Below are positions 6,956 through 14,443 of a stretch of 14,733 bases of DNA, piece by piece. The stretch is taken from positions 1 through 14,733 of the forward strand of contig JANXFM010000059.1 of assembly GCA_024959975.1 (NCBI GenBank), written 5' to 3'. Made by a program: the position numbers and the translations under genes. Origin of the DNA: Flavobacteriales bacterium (GTDB lineage: Bacteria; Bacteroidota; Bacteroidia; Flavobacteriales; UBA7430). The notes under the pieces are model-generated. The model did no database searches, had not been told where the DNA came from, and was given only the letters and a program-made list of their open reading frames with translations. Position 1 is the first letter of the stretch. The number at the start of each line of letters is the position of its first letter.

Positions 6956-7705
6956 ATGGAAAGCGCGATATTAGAAGACCGACATAAGAGAACACTCACA
7001 CAAACTGCAGGGAAAGATCTAAGCATTAGCTTACCCAAAGAACATATAAAAGAACTTGGCTGGAGGAAAGGGCAGAAGCTAAATGTGAGTATTGACGAAA
7101 AAAGAAAATGTCTTATTCTTTCGAAAGACCTCGAAGAAACACACGAATGGGCCCGGTTGGAATTAAATAGCTTGGAGTTAAACCTTCCCAAACAGCATTG
7201 GAACCTTTATTTTGTGATTGCAACGGAACATCCCGAAAATCAAGGGGATATGTTGTTGTCTGTATTGCCCGAAGAACGTTTAATAAAGGTGAGAAGAGAA
7301 TCAGACAACAAAATTAATTTTGTACCCAAAGGAGATCATGTGGAAGGCATGATCGTTTTGGAACGGGAAATACCGGCTGATAAAAGTCTATCCGTTCACC
7401 TGTGGTTAATGCACAGCAGGAAAAGCGTTAGAAAAGCCGGAGAACTAATCCAGGAACTAAACGAAACGCTCACAGGAACTAAAGTATTAAAGACTGTTGA
7501 ACTACCGGGAAGTTACCTGCCCTGGATCGCTGTAGGTAAAGTCGCTTTATCGTTCGTGGCAAATCGTTTGAAAAAAGCAAAAGACAGAGATCTGGGTTTT
7601 GTAAATCTTGACGAGAACTTTAATGAACAGGACAAAGAGGAATTAAGACACAATGCTTTATCCACCGGCTTCGGAAAGCTAAGCTGGACCTGGATCCGAT
7701 TGTAG
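6956..7705 (+). CDS. AbrB/SpoVT-like N-terminal domain protein with unrecognised C-terminal part
   Basis: This is a 249 aa protein of unknown function. Residues 12-57 read like a swapped-hairpin AbrB/SpoVT DNA-binding domain: RTLTQTAGKDLSISLPKE, then LGWRKGQKLNVSIDEK and CLILSK. Residues 80-150 look beta-rich (HWNLYFVIATEH, SVHLWLMH). Residues 155-210 are mostly helical, with a hydrophobic stretch LPWIAVGKVALSFVANRL. The end carries KDRDLGFVNLDENF (209-222) and a closing STGFGKLSWTWIRL. I do not recognise the C-terminal family. There is no signal peptide. The start is fixed because an in-frame stop (TGA 6950-6952) lies just upstream; AGGTG at 6948-6952 is a weak ribosome site. The gene stands alone: no toxin partner adjoins it, and its stop is one base from the rny stop on the other strand. 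The AbrB reading is by eye only, and regulation of transcription is an inference. Confidence 0.75.
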   Translation: MESAILEDRHKRTLTQTAGKDLSISLPKEHIKELGWRKGQKLNVSIDEKRKCLILSKDLEETHEWARLELNSLELNLPKQHWNLYFVIATEHPENQGDMLLSVLPEERLIKVRRESDNKINFVPKGDHVEGMIVLEREIPADKSLSVHLWLMHSRKSVRKAGELIQELNETLTGTKVLKTVELPGSYLPWIAVGKVALSFVANRLKKAKDRDLGFVNLDENFNEQDKEELRHNALSTGFGKLSWTWIRL

Positions 7706-7706
7706 G

Positions 7707-9254
7707 CTACTTCGCGTAATTCACTGCTCTGGTTTCTCTGATCACCGTAACTTTTACCTGACCCGGATAGGTCATTTCGTTTTGTATTTTTTGTGAGATT
7801 TCGAAAGAAATAGCGGCCGCTTTATCATCGTTCACCTTTTCACTTTCCACGATCACACGTAGTTCTCTACCTGCCTGAATGGCATACGATTTAAGAACTC
7901 CCGGATGAGCCAGGGCTAAATTTTCAAGCTCTTTGATACGTTGTATGTAAGATTCAACAATTTCTCTACGTGCTCCCGGACGTGCGCCGGAAATGGCATC
8001 ACATACCTGAATGATCGGAGAATAAATGCTGGTCATTTCAATTTCGTCGTGGTGGGCACCGATGGCATTACAGATGTCTGGTTTTTCACCGTATTTTTCG
8101 GCGATCTTCATTCCTAAAATTGCGTGTGGCAATTCCGGCTCATCATCCGGCACTTTACCAATATCGTGTAGGAGTCCGGCACGTTTGGCAGCTTTGGCGT
8201 TCAAGCCTAATTCTGATGCCATGGTAGCACAAAGGTTAGCTGTTTCTCTACTGTGTTGCAACAGGTTTTGTCCGTAGGAAGAACGGTAACGCATACGTCC
8301 GACCATTCTTAATAATTCAGGGTGTAAGCCGTGAATTCCCAGGTCGATACAGGTACGTTTACCCGTTTCTATGATCTCATTTTCCAGTTGCTTGCTTGTT
8401 TTCGCGACTATTTCTTCAATACGTGCAGGGTGGATACGTCCGTCGGTAACCAATTTGTGCAGGGCAAGACGGGCGATCTCTCTACGCACCGGATCAAAAC
8501 AGGAAAGGATAATGGCCTCCGGCGTATCATCAACCACGATCTCTACGCCCGTAGCGGCTTCCAGAGCTCTAATATTTCTACCTTCTCTACCGATAATACG
8601 ACCTTTAATGTCATCACTTTCGATGTTGAATATGGAAACTGCATTTTCTACGGTATGCTCTGTAGCTACCCTTTGTATGGTTTGAATAACGATTTTCTTA
8701 GCCTCGTTATTTGCCGTTAGTTTAGCCTCCTCAATGGTATCTTGGATGAGTGACATCGCCTCGGTTTTCGCTTCTGATTTCAGGGCGTCTATCAGTTGTT
8801 CTTTGGCATCTTCTGCACTTAATTCGGATATGGCTTCTAAAGCATTAACCTGACGTGCATGTGCTTTTTCAAGCTCTTCTTCTTTACGCTCAAGAACTTC
8901 TAACTGATTGGTCAGGTTTTCGCGTTTGCTGTCTAGTTCCTTAGATTTTCTTTTGGAATCTTCCAGTCGTTGGTTGAGTTTAGAATCTTTTTCTTTTGCC
9001 TTTGATTCCAGATCAGAAACTTTTTGGTTGCGGCTGTTAATTACCTTTTCGTGTTCACTTTTAAGCTCTAAGAACTTTTCTTTGGCTTGCAGAATCTTAT
9101 CTTTTCTAAGCTGTTCTGCAGCTTTTTGTGCGTCTTTGAGTATAGATTGTGATTTGCGTTCTATGGATTTACGCAATAGTGTGGAGGCAAAAATATAACC
9201 CGCTATCAGGGCTACGATACCAACAATTGCTAATGTTATGATGTCTGTGTTCAT
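7707..9254 (-). CDS. rny: Ribonuclease Y
   Basis: This membrane-tethered endoribonuclease starts decay of many mRNAs. It is 515 aa, normal for the family. The domain order is a single N-terminal membrane helix (ITLAIVGIVALIAGYIFAS, residues 6-24), then a long charged coiled coil (about 30-190). A KH RNA-binding domain with GREG loop (IKGRIIGREGRNIRALEA, 216-233) follows. The HD phosphohydrolase domain comes next: LLHDIGK gives H363 and D364, AHHDE gives H401 and H402, and CDA gives D419. A conserved C-terminal domain ends the protein. Start ATG is at 9254, only 17 bases after the T run that ends the 6S-like RNA. No separate promoter is evident, so transcription may read through from the zapA-6S region. 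The 3' end abuts the convergent AbrB-like gene with one base between stop codons, leaving no room for a terminator. Confidence 0.97.
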   Translation of the reverse strand: MNTDIITLAIVGIVALIAGYIFASTLLRKSIERKSQSILKDAQKAAEQLRKDKILQAKEKFLELKSEHEKVINSRNQKVSDLESKAKEKDSKLNQRLEDSKRKSKELDSKRENLTNQLEVLERKEEELEKAHARQVNALEAISELSAEDAKEQLIDALKSEAKTEAMSLIQDTIEEAKLTANNEAKKIVIQTIQRVATEHTVENAVSIFNIESDDIKGRIIGREGRNIRALEAATGVEIVVDDTPEAIILSCFDPVRREIARLALHKLVTDGRIHPARIEEIVAKTSKQLENEIIETGKRTCIDLGIHGLHPELLRMVGRMRYRSSYGQNLLQHSRETANLCATMASELGLNAKAAKRAGLLHDIGKVPDDEPELPHAILGMKIAEKYGEKPDICNAIGAHHDEIEMTSIYSPIIQVCDAISGARPGARREIVESYIQRIKELENLALAHPGVLKSYAIQAGRELRVIVESEKVNDDKAAAISFEISQKIQNEMTYPGQVKVTVIRETRAVNYAK

Positions 9255-9279
9255 GATTGTTGAATTTATAAAAAAAAAG

Positions 9280-9458
9280 AAACCCGTATTAATCCTGTTA
9301 ATTTAAACTCCGGTAAAACACGGATGGACCGACCATCTATTTTCAAACGTCCACTGACACCCGAAGGACCCTAAGGTTGAGGCTTGTTTTTAAAAAGACG
9401 AATCTAATCCAATTAATATTATGTTGAGTTTAACAACTTATTGAATTAATACGGGAAA
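9280..9458 (-). ncRNA. ssrS: 6S RNA (SsrS)-like structured RNA between zapA and rny
   Basis: 6S RNA mimics an open promoter and sequesters RNA polymerase holoenzyme. Read on the minus strand, the 5' arm CCCGTATTAAT (9455-9445) pairs perfectly with ATTAATACGGG (9293-9283). Inside it TTAAACTC pairs with GAGTTTAA, and a further GTT/AAC pairs across a small internal loop. This makes a long closing stem around an AT-rich central bulge. The apical part carries GATGG-TCGGT-CCATC (15 bases, 5-bp stem). Its TCGGTCCATCCG (9332-9321) closely resembles the TCGGTCCGTCCG that I recall from the apical arm of E. coli 6S RNA. A run of eight T follows the closing stem (9278-9271). The gene starts about 20 bases after the zapA stop, matching the zapA-ssrS linkage known in other bacteria. 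The ends are approximate and no clear promoter is visible; it may be processed from the zapA transcript. Alternatives are a leader of rny or an unrelated structured RNA. Confidence 0.82.
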
Positions 9459-9475
9459 CTATATTTACTAGTTTT

Positions 9476-9775
9476 CTATGTTAAAGAACGTTGTAGCATG
9501 GCTGTTATATCTGCTTCAATAGCGTCAATATTTCGATCTAAATCTGATGTGTCAACTAAGGTTTTGCCTTCTGAGCTTTCTACCTTTGAGGACAACTGTA
9601 AAGCGCACATGGCCAACAAATCCTGTTTGTCTTTCACGGCATAATTTGATTCAAATTGCTTTACAATAGCTTCGATCTTTGCTGCTGCTTTTCGGATATC
9701 CTCTTCTTCTTCTCGTTTAATGGTCAGGGGATATACTCTCCCGGCTATTGAAACTTTGATCTTAAGTTTATCCAT
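9476..9775 (-). CDS. zapA: Cell division protein ZapA
   Basis: ZapA binds FtsZ and bundles its filaments at the Z-ring. The 99 aa protein has the family layout. An N-terminal beta-hairpin head (KLKIKVSIAGRVYPLTI, residues 3-19) is followed by EEEEDIRKAAAKIEAIV and the characteristic helix KDKQDLLAMCALQLSSK (48-64). A C-terminal coiled-coil stretch ends the protein. The ATG at 9775 follows the stop of the upstream coiled-coil gene by 10 bases, so the two form one transcription unit. The stop (9476-9478) is about 20 bases before the 6S-like RNA. The assignment is secure from length, motif and synteny. Confidence 0.93.
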   Translation of the reverse strand: MDKLKIKVSIAGRVYPLTIKREEEEDIRKAAAKIEAIVKQFESNYAVKDKQDLLAMCALQLSSKVESSEGKTLVDTSDLDRNIDAIEADITAMLQRSLT

Positions 9776-9785
9776 TTTAGCTATA

Positions 9786-10076
9786 TCACTGATTCAGCTG
9801 TGCAATACACTTGTCAATTCCCCGTACAAGTTCGTTGATCTTAAGCCTCGCTTCCTTACTACTCATCCCTACATCTGTAAGCGACCTGGCGTTGATGATC
9901 AACTCCCTTTCTTCTTTGAGTGCTTTGATCTTTTCTCCTTTACGTGATAACTTCTCCCGAAGTTCCTGATTTTCTATCTCTAAAGCTTCATTTTTAGTGT
10001 TCAGTTGGTTGAATGCAACACTCAACTTTTGAACCTGAGAACGAAGATTTTCGAGTCTTTCACTTAAATGATCCAT
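9786..10076 (-). CDS. Small coiled-coil protein upstream of zapA, possible ZapB-like partner
   Basis: This 96 aa, soluble, highly charged protein has residues 1-57 forming a near-continuous heptad coiled coil (LSERLENLRSQVQKL, then ALEIENQELREKLSRK). A shorter helical C-terminal segment follows, with VGMSSKEARLKINELVRGID at 69-88. I do not assign it to a named family. It sits immediately upstream of zapA, 10 bases apart on the same strand, so co-expression is near certain. In E. coli a small coiled-coil protein, ZapB (81 aa), partners ZapA at the septum. Size, coiled-coil nature and position make a ZapB-like role an attractive inference, but no sequence homology is shown. A perfect -7 box lies 22 bases upstream. 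Confidence 0.85.
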   Translation of the reverse strand: MDHLSERLENLRSQVQKLSVAFNQLNTKNEALEIENQELREKLSRKGEKIKALKEERELIINARSLTDVGMSSKEARLKINELVRGIDKCIAQLNQ

Positions 10077-10098
10077 TATTAAAGCATCAACTATGAAA

Positions 10099-10106
10099 CA
10101 AATATA
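10099..10106 (-). promoter_or_regulatory. Candidate -7 box for the coiled-coil-zapA unit
   Basis: On the minus strand this reads TATATTTG, a full match to TAnnTTTG, 22 bases before ATG 10076. The nearest upstream TTG (within TTTTTG at 10125-10120) is only 13 bases away, shorter than the usual 17-21, so the -33 half is doubtful. Confidence 0.45.
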
Positions 10107-10197
10107 GGTAATCAGAATACAAAAACCGATTTAAATGAGACGAAAAATTCCTTTGTTTCGTTCTTGGTAAAAAGTTTCTTCACATGGACTAAAAAAT

Positions 10198-10205
10198 TAA
10201 ATTTG
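10198..10205 (+). promoter_or_regulatory. Candidate -7 box for the M23 peptidase gene
   Basis: TAAATTTG matches TAnnTTTG fully and ends 27 bases before ATG 10233, giving a leader of about 20 bases. No TTG lies 17-21 bases upstream (only a TTTCTT stretch), so the promoter is half supported. Confidence 0.45.
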
Positions 10206-10232
10206 CATTAGAATATAAAAGCGTGAGCCGGA

Positions 10233-11948
10233 ATGAATTGTCATTATAAATTAGTACATCTTTTATTTTTTACGCTTATGAGCTGTTGCTTTGCACTGGC
10301 TCAAATTCCTTATTCCGCAACAAATTTTAGGGCTCCATTGGACATTCCTTTGGTTTTAGCAGGGACTTTTGGTGAGCTTAGATCCAATCATTTTCATTCG
10401 GGCATAGACATTAAGACCAAAGGTCAGGAAGGATTCCCGGTAATTGCCATTGAAGACGGTTATGTGTCGCGGGTGAAAACGAACCCCGGAGGCTACGGAA
10501 AAGCGCTTTATCTTACACATTACAACGGTTACGTTTCGGTGTATGCTCATTTGCAGAGTTTTCATTCGGATGTTGCTGTTTATTTGCTTGATGAACAATA
10601 TAAAAAACAAGAATTTGAGGTTGATCTGTTTCCTGAGGCTGGAAGCTTTGCCTATCAAAAAGGAGATACCATTGCCTGGACCGGGAATAGTGGCAGCTCT
10701 ACTGCACCTCACCTGCATTTTGAGATTCGGGATGCCAAGACTCAAGAGATCATAAATCCGCTTTTATTTGGATTTAAAGCAAAAGATACCACACCACCTA
10801 CGATTAAAAATCTTCATATTTATCCCCTGGATGCTGCTGCTGTTATTAATGGTATGTGTGATACTTTGAGAATTCCAGTTCGGCAGCTCACATCAAAAAA
10901 ATATCAGATAGACAGCATAAGTATTAGCGTTAACGGATTAATAGGATTTGGCATTGATGTTTTTGATCAATTGGACAATGCCCCCAATAAAAATGGTGTT
11001 TTCAGCATTGAATTGTTTGTCGATTCTATGTTGATCTACAAACATGATATGGAGCGTTTTGATTTTTCGGAAACCAGATACATCAATTCACTAATGGATT
11101 ATCACGCTAAGAAAAAATATGCTTTAAGACCTCAGAAATCATTTAAGGATCCGAATAATAAATTGAGTATTTACGAATACTTAAGGGACGAAGGGCGACT
11201 GGATTTCGATTCTGTGGGTGTGCATCAGGCCGAGTATGTGATCAAGGATACGCAAGGGAATACATCAACCTTGTCTTTTCATTTTACAAGTGATAGTAGT
11301 TTAAAGATTTCTCCTAAACCTAAGGGCGAAAATGTGTTTTTGTATCACGAAGACAACAAATTTATGGATGAGAATGTAGCCTTGTTTATAGCGCGTAACA
11401 GTCTTTATGATGATCTTGATTTTTCGTATTCAATACGTAAAGCTGATGATGACTTTATTAGTGATATCCATTGCATTCACCATGAAGAAACTCCGGTGCA
11501 TTCTCCTTTTTCAATTGCCATTGCAGTAGATAGCCTTGACGAGTTGCACAGAGAAAAAGCATTGATCTGTTCGGTAAGTAAAAAAGGTAAAATTTCCTGT
11601 TTGCCTACGCAATGGGTTAATGATACTTTACAGGCCAGATCCCGAACTTTTGGGGATTACAGTGCGGTCATTGATACGATACCTCCCGGTTTAAAACCAA
11701 GATCCTTTTCTGAAGATCTTAGTCTGGCAGACTTTATGAGTTTTACTGTAGAGGACACTCTGAGTGGTTTAAGTGCTTACAATGCTTTTGTCGATGGCGA
11801 ATGGATCTTATTGGAATACGATCCGAAAAATAAAAAGCTGATCCATTATTTTGATGGAAAGGTAAAGCCGGGACAACATGAATTGGAAATTGTCGTTGAA
11901 GACTCAGTGAAAAATGAAAAACGACTCAAACTTGAATTTGTCCGCTAA
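10233..11948 (+). CDS. Exported M23 family (LytM-type) metallopeptidase
   Basis: This 571 aa exported protein probably acts on peptidoglycan peptide cross-links in the periplasm. Residues 1-23 form a signal peptide ending in ALA. The M23 domain occupies about 40-180. The Zn ligands are H55 and D59 in HFHSGIDI and H162 in PHLHFEIRD; H106 in VYAHLQS and H160 fit the catalytic pair. All key residues are present, so it should be an active enzyme rather than an EnvC-like activator. A loop insertion lies at about 108-140, before QKGDTIAWTGNSGSS. Residues 185-571 form several beta-rich, Ig-like segments (DTTPPTIKNLHIYP; DTIPPGLKP; KPGQHELEIVVEDS) with no motif I can name. The TonB-dependent receptor starts 24 bases downstream, so the two are likely co-transcribed. 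Confidence 0.92.
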   Translation: MNCHYKLVHLLFFTLMSCCFALAQIPYSATNFRAPLDIPLVLAGTFGELRSNHFHSGIDIKTKGQEGFPVIAIEDGYVSRVKTNPGGYGKALYLTHYNGYVSVYAHLQSFHSDVAVYLLDEQYKKQEFEVDLFPEAGSFAYQKGDTIAWTGNSGSSTAPHLHFEIRDAKTQEIINPLLFGFKAKDTTPPTIKNLHIYPLDAAAVINGMCDTLRIPVRQLTSKKYQIDSISISVNGLIGFGIDVFDQLDNAPNKNGVFSIELFVDSMLIYKHDMERFDFSETRYINSLMDYHAKKKYALRPQKSFKDPNNKLSIYEYLRDEGRLDFDSVGVHQAEYVIKDTQGNTSTLSFHFTSDSSLKISPKPKGENVFLYHEDNKFMDENVALFIARNSLYDDLDFSYSIRKADDDFISDIHCIHHEETPVHSPFSIAIAVDSLDELHREKALICSVSKKGKISCLPTQWVNDTLQARSRTFGDYSAVIDTIPPGLKPRSFSEDLSLADFMSFTVEDTLSGLSAYNAFVDGEWILLEYDPKNKKLIHYFDGKVKPGQHELEIVVEDSVKNEKRLKLEFVR

Positions 11949-11972
11949 AAATATCTTTATATTCGCAGGATC

Positions 11973-14384
11973 ATGATGTGTAAAAAGAATCCGATTGTAT
12001 TACTATTAGGGCTTTTCCTTTTGCTTTCTGAAGTAAGTCTTGCTCAGGAAGCAACACTTTTTGGTACCGTAAAAAGTAAGAAAGACATTGCTATTGAAGG
12101 TCTGAGTGTAGAATATAAAAACACAGGTGCCATAAGTGATCCGGAAGGTAAATACATCATAAATCTTCCTGCAAACAAAGAATTATCCATTGTATTTTCT
12201 CATTTATCATTTCAGAATCAGATCCATAAGATCACTTTAAAAGAAGGTGAAAAAAGAAATTTGGATCTATTGTTTGATGCAGAAGTAACGATAATTTCTG
12301 AGGTTGAATTGGTGGATGACGCTTTGAGAGATCAAAATATCACCACAATTGACAAGAAGAACTTAGATGTAATAACCGGTCCAACGGGAGGTGTAGAGGG
12401 TTTAATAACCACTTTGGGTGGTGTGAGTTCGAAAAATGAAATGAGTTCTCAGTATTCTGTCAGAGGCGGGAATTATGATGAGAATCTTGTTTATGTGAAT
12501 GGCTTCGAAATTTACCGACCTTTTTTAGTTCGCAGTGGAGAGCAGGAGGGTTTGAGTTTTATCAATTCGGACATGGTGGAGAATATTTCTTTTTCTGCCG
12601 GAGGATTTGATGCCCGTTATGGAGATAAACTCTCTTCGGTACTCGATATTAAATACAAAGATCCAAAAGCGTGGAAAAGTCATTTAACCCTTAGTTTCAT
12701 GGGGGTAAATGCCACGGTAGAAGGAATTAATAAGTCGAAACGCTGGTCGCATGTAACGAGTTACCGACAAAAGACCAATCAGTTTTTGTTAAATAGTTTA
12801 GATACCAAATCGAACTACAAGCCAAGTTTTAAAGATTTTCAGACTTTAAATACCTATCACTTTAATTCACAGATGAAGTTGAGTTTCCTGGCTCATTATT
12901 CTTTAAATGCTTACCATTCTGTTCCGGAATCCCGTCATAGTGATTTTGGTACAATTGATAAACCTTTGCGCTTGTACATTGATTTTGACGGGCAGGAGAA
13001 AGATGCTTACGAAAGTGGGATGGGTGCAGCCCGATTTGATTATCAGATCCACGATAGTTTGCAGATGAGCTTGTCGGCTTCTTTATTTCAAACGGTTGAA
13101 GAGGAATTTTATGATGTGGAGGGGCAGTATTGGTTGGGTCAATTAGACAATAGCTTGGGCTCTGATAATTTTGGAGAGGTTGTTGCGAATAGAGGTGTAG
13201 GCGGGTATTTTCGTCATGCCAGAAATGAGTTGTTTGCCCGGGTGTACAATCTCGAATACAGAGGTAAGTGGTACAGAAATTACATGACTTTAGACTGGGG
13301 AGCAAAATACCAACATGAATTGATCGATGACCGTTTAAAAGAATGGCAGCTTATTGATTCCTCCGGATTTTCCATGCCTCAGGGTTTAGATGATGAGTTG
13401 GAGCTGTTTGAGTTTGTTCAGGCAGAAAATGAGTTAAGTTCCAGTAGATTAAGTTCTTTTGTGCAGCAAAGTGGTCATCTGGAGCTCGATAGTGCAAAGC
13501 TGACTTACTCGCTTGGTTTTAGAGCTCAATACCGATCCATGAACGGGGAACTCTTTGTTTCGCCGAGAGCGGGCTTAAGTTACCGACCAAACTGGAAAAA
13601 AGACATGCTCTTTAGGGCGGCTGTTGGTTCTTACAATCAATCGCCTTTTTACAGAGAGCTGAGAGATGAAAAAGGGCTTTTATTTACCGATCTAAAATCT
13701 CAGAAGTCTACCCATTTTGTTCTTTCTGCCGATTATAATTTTCAGTCCTGGGATCGACCGTTTAAATTTGTCGGAGAGATCTATTACAAGGATCTGAAAG
13801 ATCTTATTCCCTACGAAATTGATAATTTAAGAATTCGCTATCTGCCGGAGCTCACAGCTACCGGATATACGACGGGTATTGACCTGCGCGTTAATGGTGA
13901 GTTTGTTCCCGGCATGGAGTCTTGGGCAAGTATGTCAGTAATGAAGAGTGAAGAAGATATTAAAGACGACGGACACGGGTTTATTCCACGACCTACAGAT
14001 CAGCGATTTGCTTTTTCTATGTTTTTCCAGGATTATCTCCCAAGAAATCCGAGTTATAAGATGAACCTGAAACTGCATTACAGCAGTGGTTTACCTGTGG
14101 GAGCCGTAAATTCTGAGCGTTACGAACAAACAATTAGAATTCCTGCATATCGCAGGGTAGATATAGGTTTTACCAAAGTGATAAAAGAAGGAGGAGAAGG
14201 CTCAAAGTCCAAGTGTTTTAAGCACTTTGATTCGGTTTGGCTGAGTGCCGAAGTATTTAATCTCCTGGGAATACGAAATACCATTTCCTATCTGTGGGTT
14301 ACCGATGTGGTGCAAAATCAGTATGCCGTACCCAATTACCTGACTTCACGTTTGTTCAATTTGAAACTTCAGGCTAAATTTTAG
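11973..14384 (+). CDS. TonB-dependent outer-membrane receptor with carboxypeptidase-like N-domain
   Basis: This outer-membrane beta-barrel transporter is gated by TonB; the substrate is unknown. It is 803 aa. The signal peptide spans residues 1-24 (LLLGLFLLLSEVSLA). A CarboxypepD-regulatory-like beta sandwich lies at about 26-105 (LFGTVKSKKDIAIEGLSVEY, then SDPEGKYIINLP). The plug lies at about 120-228, with YSVRGGNYDENLVYVNGFEI (161-180) and GGFDARYGDKLSSVLDI (210-226). Beta-strand repeats run to a terminal aromatic (LKLQAKF), typical of Bam-inserted barrels. The absence of a SusD neighbour and the modest length argue against a SusC-type glycan importer. ATG 11973 and ATG 11976 are both possible starts; the difference is one Met. 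It is preceded by the M23 peptidase gene with a 24-base gap and no convincing promoter. The stop is followed at once by a heptamer array. Confidence 0.93.
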   Translation: MMCKKNPIVLLLGLFLLLSEVSLAQEATLFGTVKSKKDIAIEGLSVEYKNTGAISDPEGKYIINLPANKELSIVFSHLSFQNQIHKITLKEGEKRNLDLLFDAEVTIISEVELVDDALRDQNITTIDKKNLDVITGPTGGVEGLITTLGGVSSKNEMSSQYSVRGGNYDENLVYVNGFEIYRPFLVRSGEQEGLSFINSDMVENISFSAGGFDARYGDKLSSVLDIKYKDPKAWKSHLTLSFMGVNATVEGINKSKRWSHVTSYRQKTNQFLLNSLDTKSNYKPSFKDFQTLNTYHFNSQMKLSFLAHYSLNAYHSVPESRHSDFGTIDKPLRLYIDFDGQEKDAYESGMGAARFDYQIHDSLQMSLSASLFQTVEEEFYDVEGQYWLGQLDNSLGSDNFGEVVANRGVGGYFRHARNELFARVYNLEYRGKWYRNYMTLDWGAKYQHELIDDRLKEWQLIDSSGFSMPQGLDDELELFEFVQAENELSSSRLSSFVQQSGHLELDSAKLTYSLGFRAQYRSMNGELFVSPRAGLSYRPNWKKDMLFRAAVGSYNQSPFYRELRDEKGLLFTDLKSQKSTHFVLSADYNFQSWDRPFKFVGEIYYKDLKDLIPYEIDNLRIRYLPELTATGYTTGIDLRVNGEFVPGMESWASMSVMKSEEDIKDDGHGFIPRPTDQRFAFSMFFQDYLPRNPSYKMNLKLHYSSGLPVGAVNSERYEQTIRIPAYRRVDIGFTKVIKEGGEGSKSKCFKHFDSVWLSAEVFNLLGIRNTISYLWVTDVVQNQYAVPNYLTSRLFNLKLQAKF

Positions 14385-14386
14385 TT

Positions 14387-14435
14387 AGTGATGACTGATC
14401 AGTGAAGTTTTAAGTGATAAGTTTTGAGTTGTCAT
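14387..14435 (+). repeat. Heptamer repeat array downstream of the TonB-dependent receptor
   Basis: Seven 7-base units run in phase from 2 bases after the receptor stop. They include AGTGATG, ACTGATC and AGTGAAG, then TTTTAAG, TGATAAG and TTTTGAG, closing in TTGTCAT. TGA triplets at 14389, 14396 and 14403 cover three frames. As at mqnA, the array ends in GAGTTGTCAT, here at 14426-14435. Confidence 0.65.
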
Positions 14436-14443
14436 TTTGTTCC

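Noticed and set aside
6956..7127. AbrB-type antitoxin of a toxin-antitoxin pair
   Set aside because: No small toxin gene adjoins. The neighbours are pirin and rny on the other strand, and the protein is three times the size of usual antitoxins.
8026..9198. Several plus-strand open frames of 83-129 codons opposite rny
   Set aside because: They are antisense to a clear RNase Y gene with KH and HD motifs, have no family features and no start context of their own.
9399..9406. TAGATTCG (minus strand) as a promoter for a shorter RNA of about 120 nt
   Set aside because: It matches only 7 of 8 consensus bases, lacks a spaced TTG, and a start there would discard the 5' arm of the 11-bp closing stem.
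11958..11965. TATATTCG as a promoter -7 box for the TonB receptor
   Set aside because: It ends only 7 bases before the ATG, so transcription would begin at or past the start codon. Co-transcription with the M23 gene is simpler.
12862..13305. 147-codon minus-strand frame inside the TonB receptor gene
   Set aside because: It is opposite a continuous beta-barrel coding sequence and its translation shows no coherent secondary structure or motif.
14394..14403. ACTGATCAGT perfect palindrome as an operator
   Set aside because: It arises from the overlap of two heptamer units in the array after the receptor stop and has no gene start near it.
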